Shown: positions 6,001-8,701 of the stretch, piece after piece
Layout: each line of letters opens with the position of its first letter
How positions within the stretch are numbered: the first letter of the stretch is position 1
Assembly: GCA_950075905.1 (NCBI GenBank)
Contig: CATMVR010000166.1
Span: 1-8,701, forward strand
From: an uncultured Persicitalea sp.
Lineage (GTDB): Bacteria > Bacteroidota > Bacteroidia > Cytophagales > Spirosomataceae
Direction: 5' to 3'
Length of the DNA: 8,701 nt
The notes under the pieces: model-generated
Database searches by the model: none
Told to the model about the DNA's origin: nothing
Seen by the model: only the letters and a program-made list of their open reading frames with translations
Program-made: the position numbers and the translations under genes

Positions 6001-6724
6001 GGGCGTGGTCGTAGTCGTTAGGGAGTGAAAACCGCAGCTGGTTTTCATGCAGTACGTAGCGGGCATTGATTTCCCGGGTACGGTTGTCTATTTCCTGAAA
6101 GGTATACGGCTTGGCTTCACGAAACGGCCCCACGCTGGTTTCTACCACGAGTTGGCCGTTCTCGTCGACAGAAAGGCCATTTGCCCCCTCGTAGCTAAGC
6201 CGAATGAGGGAGGCGTCCGCGCCGGGATGCACGATAAACTCATACTTAATGGTGAACTTATACGCGTAGATACGAAAATCTACGCCGGGGTAGAGGTCTT
6301 TGTAAACTACTTCTCCAAAGCCTGCCGCCCCGGTGGCCCAGCGGGCGGGGTCCTGGCCAATAAAATAGTTGTAGGCGCTACCGTCTGGTTTGGTTTCAGA
6401 AATTTTTGCGGCAGGACTGCTCCCGGCAAAGTGCACTTCTACTCCGTGGGCCCGGATGGCCGTCGGCATGCTTCGGGCGCGGCTATCGTCGGCGAGGGGC
6501 TGTCGGGCGTGGTTGGCCGATACTTCGCGGGTGTCGTAGAGGGTGTAGACCAAAGACTGTTTTTTGAGAAAAAGAAAGCCCCCGGGTAGCTCCGCCCGGA
6601 AAAGGATTTCTTTATCCCACTGACCTTTGTTTTGCACAAAACGCAAGCCATCGGCTGTCGCTATCCCACCCAACCAGAGCCACACCAAAACGAGCAGACT
6701 GAGACCTCGTAAAAAATGATTCAT
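3032..6724 (-). CDS. Secreted beta-propeller/PKD/Ig-like protein with T9SS type B sorting domain
   Basis: A 1230-residue secreted multidomain protein. Residues 1 to about 25 are a signal peptide. About 27-250 form the N-terminal domain common in such proteins (FVQNKGQWDKEILFRAELPGG; DUF7948-like). About 250-740 are SBBP-type beta-propeller repeats with the STYLGGSGND-like motif recurring near 255, 318, 401, 476 and 680. A PKD-like domain follows (about 750-840), then three tandem ~75-residue Ig-like repeats (about 845-918, 919-993, 994-1068). Each repeat has a CxG..V.L start, a central W, TTxYTV (TTDFTV in the first) and a GC near the end; repeats 2 and 3 are closest. A second PKD-like domain (about 1073-1150) precedes the CHU_C/gliding-motility-type tail with LPNVITPNNDGKN (from about 1156), QVFNRWGKEVF and GTYFYEI. 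That tail is the type B sorting signal for type IX secretion and surface anchoring or release. The role is probably adhesion or surface binding; no catalytic domain is seen. ATG at 6724 directly precedes the signal peptide. The 123-bp gap from the ABC gene upstream shows no clear promoter, so cotranscription is possible. Confidence 0.93.
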   Translation of the reverse strand: MNHFLRGLSLLVLVWLWLGGIATADGLRFVQNKGQWDKEILFRAELPGGFLFLKKQSLVYTLYDTREVSANHARQPLADDSRARSMPTAIRAHGVEVHFAGSSPAAKISETKPDGSAYNYFIGQDPARWATGAAGFGEVVYKDLYPGVDFRIYAYKFTIKYEFIVHPGADASLIRLSYEGANGLSVDENGQLVVETSVGPFREAKPYTFQEIDNRTREINARYVLHENQLRFSLPNDYDHAHDLIIDPELIFSTYSGALSDNWGHTATYDAQGNLYSGGTAFGVNFPAPIGAFQVQFGGQVDSGLMKFSPDGRQLLYATFLGGSSTDIPNSLVTNARGDLFVYGTTSSTNFATTATAFQRVFGGGAGITPIDGLALPNGSDMYIARLSADGRQLLASTYLGGSGNDALSTISNVIIKNYGDTFRGEIVLDKDENVLVASSTNSTNFPVKNASQSTLKGRQDATVSQLSPDLATLQWSTYFGGNEFEAAFSVKPTATGDVYITGITKSTDLPTKPGAYQPALNGVEDAYVAHFKNQQLVQASYMGTDAADGGYLLDLDPAGNVHVLGLTRGTYPISTGVYSNANSGQFVHALDPTLSRTIFSTVIGSKKGTPDISPTAFLVNECGNIYISGWGGAVNIRTAYNNQSSTNGMVVTPDALQSTTNGNNFYLAILEAGAKSMLYATYFGSVSPFDPQEDRGDHVDGGTSRFDKNGVIYHATCACGGTRFPTTPSAWSRTNNSDNCNNAAFKIDIDRLQAAFDVYEGNKKDVVQGCAPLKLNFVNTSVGGIDYIWEVNGSGFSREKDQSEYTFNKAGEYTVTLRAFNRLTCKREDIATRVIKVTSLDVITDGDTTVCHGVPVKLLANGGTDYTWSPALGLDNTKSPTPTATVNETTDFTVEVKDASGCVVTRTVKVTIDDSKPDFLAGTDATICPGQTAVLTTSGSALRYRWTGGALSDTVGTRVTAKPTVTTTYTVEAQYGDGCTPKKTVTITVDDNKPDFAVTPPQLVCAGEKVNLRATGAATAFVWKGDSTLSSTTGPTVTVAPSVTTTYTVQAQYADGCRPEKQVVVQVDRAHEPLFDVVRAGEACNEPVRYEFRNLTKNAERYEWNTGNGSTLTTSDVRDRVYDPPGEYRVTLTAYNKAGCALSVSRTLVAEPPLVLPNVITPNNDGKNETFRVPVGNSALQVFNRWGKEVFRSDSYQNNWGKGVTNGTYFYEIVTPQGNRCKGWVQVME

Positions 6725-6847
6725 ACAGTCAAAGTAAAGTTTTTATCAAATGATTGAAAATCAGGGTAAATGAATTGTTTGAAAAGAACCCGGGACATCC
6801 GGCGGACAGAAGGTTTCGGGAGTAGGCAAGCTACACAGCACCTCTTT

Positions 6848-7510
6848 TTATTTGAACGCCGAAACCGAAATGATATTTTCACAAAATTCATATTCCTGCG
6901 GTTGGTTGGAGCCCAGCACCAGCAGCTGCGAATCGCTCAGCCCGGTTACCTGATCCAGGTACCAGCGGGTACCTTTGGCGTCGAGGTTGGAGGTAGGTTC
7001 GTCGAGGAAAACCACCGCCGCTTCCGAAAGAAACGCCAGCCCCAGCTTGACCCGTTGCTTCATGCCCGACGAAAAATGCCGTACTACCTTATTGCGGGCG
7101 TGCGACAGCTGGGTGAAGTCTTCAAAATCAGCCGCTGTAAAGCCTTTTTTTAATGGTTTGAACTTCTGGTGAAACGTCACCAGCTCACGCAGCGTAAACT
7201 CTTCGATCAGTTCGAGGTAGGGCGCCGCCAGCACTACGTGCCGAAACCAGTCGTCCACTTCCAGGTTTTTACCGTTCAGTGTATATTGTATAGTTCCTTC
7301 CGAGGGGGGCACGCTTCCCATCAGCAGCTGAATCAGGGTAGACTTGCCGCTGCCGTTGGGGCCCACCAGGGTATAGCTTTGCCCCGGATTCAGTTCCAGA
7401 TTTACCTTACGGAATATCCATTCGGATATAAATTTCTTCCCTACCTCTTTTACCTGTATCTGCACCTGTTTGGATGATTCAAAGTGAGTTGCGATGGTTG
7501 GAATCGCCAC
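6848..7510 (-). CDS. ABC transporter ATP-binding protein with atypical Q and H loops
   Basis: A 220-residue single ABC ATPase domain. Walker A is GPNGSGKST (50-58), the signature is FSSGMKQR (146-153, a variant of LSGGQ), Walker B is VVFLDEP (166-172) and the D-loop SNLD is at 174-177. Where the Q-loop Gln is expected the sequence reads VVLAAPYLELIEEFT, with Ala96 in place of Gln. The H-switch position reads LGSNQPQEYEFC, with Asn202 in place of His. Similar APYLEL-EEFTL and SN-EY wording occurs in a Bacteroidota subgroup of ABC ATPases as I remember it, so this may be a subgroup trait. No permease or membrane segment is encoded nearby, so substrate and partner are unknown. The start is uncertain: the frame opens with GTG at 7510, but GTG at 7465 (residue 16, giving MQIQVKEVGKKF) matches the usual family start better. 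It is divergent from the M20 gene. Confidence 0.9.
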   Translation of the reverse strand: MAIPTIATHFESSKQVQIQVKEVGKKFISEWIFRKVNLELNPGQSYTLVGPNGSGKSTLIQLLMGSVPPSEGTIQYTLNGKNLEVDDWFRHVVLAAPYLELIEEFTLRELVTFHQKFKPLKKGFTAADFEDFTQLSHARNKVVRHFSSGMKQRVKLGLAFLSEAAVVFLDEPTSNLDAKGTRWYLDQVTGLSDSQLLVLGSNQPQEYEFCENIISVSAFK

Positions 7511-7539
7511 AAAACGAAAATAGATTTTTTAAAATCGCC

Positions 7540-7573
7540 CGAATTTACACAGATTCCTTATTTTGGTTGCCAA
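7540..7573 (-). promoter_or_regulatory. Weak candidate promoter of the ABC gene
   Basis: On the minus strand TTGG (7570-7573) and TAAATTCG (7540-7547, one mismatch from TAnnTTTG) are separated by 22 nt, slightly long for a Bacteroidota promoter. The -7 element lies about 30 nt before the GTG at 7510. The -33 element touches the left end of the palindromic element at 7573. Confidence 0.3.
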
Positions 7574-7750
7574 GAAGCTGTTTGAGTTAAATTTTTAGAA
7601 TCAAAATGAGCATATTTTTATCAAGACAAGGCGCAGAAACCGGAGTTTGGCAGCGCCAACCGGGTGGCCGGAGCCATGAGGATTTCTGTAACGCAGTATT
7701 GATGAAAATATGCCATTTTGGACGAAATAAGATTAACTCAAACAGCTTCT
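7573..7750. repeat. Long imperfect palindrome, MITE-like element
   Basis: The ends are perfect 18-bp inverted repeats: AGAAGCTGTTTGAGTTAA at 7573-7590 and its reverse complement at 7733-7750. Pairing resumes further in, where 7602-7624 (CAAAATGAGCATATTTTT and on) pairs with 7699-7720 with one mismatch and one bulged base. The arms are thus about 52 nt each around a ~74-nt centre (7625-7698), which itself contains a small TTGGC/GCCAA hairpin. Just outside the ends GGTT (7564-7567) and AACC (7753-7756) extend the symmetry. No transposase is encoded and no clear target-site duplication is visible. It fills most of the gap between two divergent genes. It fits a miniature transposable or REP-like element; a long structured regulatory element is the alternative. 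Confidence 0.75.
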
Positions 7751-7773
7751 ATAACCTAAAACGAACCCTACGA

Positions 7774-8701
7774 ATGAGTACGCAAAAACGAAACGGAATG
7801 CTGCTTCTGGCCGCCCTACTGCTCCATACCGGGCTGTGGGCGCAGACCGCCCACGAGCGCATAAAGAAGGAACTCGAACAGAAAGAAACAATGTACGGCC
7901 AGCAGGCCAAAACCATCTGGAACTACGCCGAAGTAGGCTACCAGGAAGAAAAAAGCTCCGCACTGCTGCAGGACATGCTTAGCAAGGAGGGCTTCAAAGT
8001 GCAAAAAGGGGTGGCCGGTATACCCACCGCCTTTGTGGCAAGCTACGGCGAAGGACAGCCGGTGATTGGTATTCTGGGCGAGTTTGACGCCCTGCCGGGT
8101 TTATCGCAGGATTCCATTCCGGGGCGCAAGGTACTGCGGGAGGGTGCCGCCGGGCACGCCTGCGGCCACCACCTGTTTGGGGTAGGGTCGGCGGCGGCAG
8201 CCATTGCCGTCAAAAACTGGATGGTAGCCTCCAAACAGAAGGGCACGATCCGGGTATACGGCACCCCGGCCGAGGAAGGTGGTTCGGGTAAGGTGTACAT
8301 GGTGCGGGCCGGGCTGTTCAACGACGTGGACGCCGTGCTGCACTGGCACCCCGCCGACGCAAACAGCGCGAGCGCGGGCTCGTCGCTGGCCAATATGTCG
8401 GCCAAGTTTCGGTTTAAGGGTGTGGCGGCCCACGCGGCGGCGGCCCCCGACCGGGGCCGGTCGGCGCTCGATGGCGTGGAGGCCATGAACCACATGGTGA
8501 ACATGATGCGCGAGCACGTACCGTCAGATGCCCGAATCCACTATGTTATCACGCAGGGCGGGAAAGCTCCCAACGTAGTACCAGACTTTGCCGAGGTGTA
8601 CTACTACGTGCGCCACCCGCGCCGCGACGTGGTGCAGGATATGTGGTCGAGGATCGTGAAAGCCTCCGAAGGGGCGGCCATGGGTACGGGCACTACCGTG
8701 G
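7774..8701 (+). CDS. Secreted M20 family metallopeptidase/amidohydrolase, AbgB-like (3' truncated by window)
   Basis: The frame from ATG 7774 is open to the window edge (309 codons and one base), so the C-terminal part is missing. Residues 1 to about 24 form a signal peptide (hydrophobic LLLAALLLHTGLWAQ), so it acts outside the cytoplasm, unlike cytoplasmic AbgB of enterics. The catalytic M20 core is plain: GEFDALPGL (D105), HACGHH (128-133; metal-binding His and Cys as in amidohydrolases of this class), PAEEGGSGK (165-173; catalytic E167 and metal ligand E168), HWHP (190-193) and AAHAAAAPDRGRSALDG with H220 in the dimerisation domain. IWNYAEVGYQEEKSS (48-62) is typical of the p-aminobenzoyl-glutamate hydrolase subunit B/amidohydrolase branch. 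The likely reaction is two-metal hydrolysis of an N-acyl or peptide-like amide bond; the substrate is unknown. The start lies 23 nt beyond the palindromic element, so its promoter must lie within or next to that element. Confidence 0.9.
   Translation, partial: MSTQKRNGMLLLAALLLHTGLWAQTAHERIKKELEQKETMYGQQAKTIWNYAEVGYQEEKSSALLQDMLSKEGFKVQKGVAGIPTAFVASYGEGQPVIGILGEFDALPGLSQDSIPGRKVLREGAAGHACGHHLFGVGSAAAAIAVKNWMVASKQKGTIRVYGTPAEEGGSGKVYMVRAGLFNDVDAVLHWHPADANSASAGSSLANMSAKFRFKGVAAHAAAAPDRGRSALDGVEAMNHMVNMMREHVPSDARIHYVITQGGKAPNVVPDFAEVYYYVRHPRRDVVQDMWSRIVKASEGAAMGTGTTV

Noticed and set aside
6047..6589. Plus-strand ORF of 180 residues opposite the start of the large secreted protein
   Set aside because: Antisense shadow; the minus strand encodes the conserved N-terminal domain over the whole span.
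8043..8517. Minus-strand ORFs of 138 and 153 residues at the right end
   Set aside because: They lie opposite the M20 gene, whose plus-strand frame carries the HACGHH, PAEEG and HWHP motifs without interruption.
1..8701. CRISPR array, tRNA or rRNA genes, riboswitch
   Set aside because: No regularly spaced short repeats, no cloverleaf or rRNA sequence and no known riboswitch core were seen. The repeats present are the large duplication and the single palindromic element.

Overview
The window most likely comes from a Bacteroidota genome, order Cytophagales (a Dyadobacter/Spirosoma-like lineage). The grounds are a protein with a gliding-motility-type C-terminal domain (type IX secretion cargo), a DUF4920 protein, RHS vocabulary of the Bacteroidota kind, a promoter resembling the TTTG/TAnnTTTG consensus, and no Shine-Dalgarno pattern. 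This is inference from protein families; no rRNA or tRNA is present to anchor it.

Positions 1-2260 look like an accessory region and appear more AT-rich than the rest. It holds two paralogous small lipoprotein genes (556-1095 and 1684-2253, plus strand) and the 3' flank of what was probably a third copy just left of the window. Between the two genes lies a badly decayed fragment of an RHS-repeat core domain (about 1276-1492). The first 343 bases are a second copy of 2265-2608: the 3' flank of a lipoprotein gene, a perfect 12-bp terminator hairpin, and the last ~39 codons of a DUF4920 gene, cut off at a sharp breakpoint. The lipoprotein paralogs are nearly identical at both ends and strongly diverged in the middle.

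Positions 2490-7510 carry three minus-strand genes. Read 5' to 3' they are an ABC-transporter ATPase with unusual Q and H loops, a 1230-residue secreted beta-propeller/PKD/Ig-like protein with a type B T9SS sorting domain, and an exported DUF4920 protein with its own candidate promoter and a strong terminator.

Positions 7511-7773 separate two divergent genes and contain a ~178-bp palindromic, MITE-like element with perfect 18-bp ends and about 52-nt arms. It ends 23 nt before the start of a secreted M20 peptidase/amidohydrolase gene (AbgB-like, plus strand) that runs off the right edge at 8701.

The most interesting part is the left third: tandem lipoprotein paralogs with a variable centre next to an RHS remnant and a duplicated terminator/gene tail. 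It reads as a locus built by repeated local duplication and recombination. An immunity-type role for the lipoproteins is possible but unproven.
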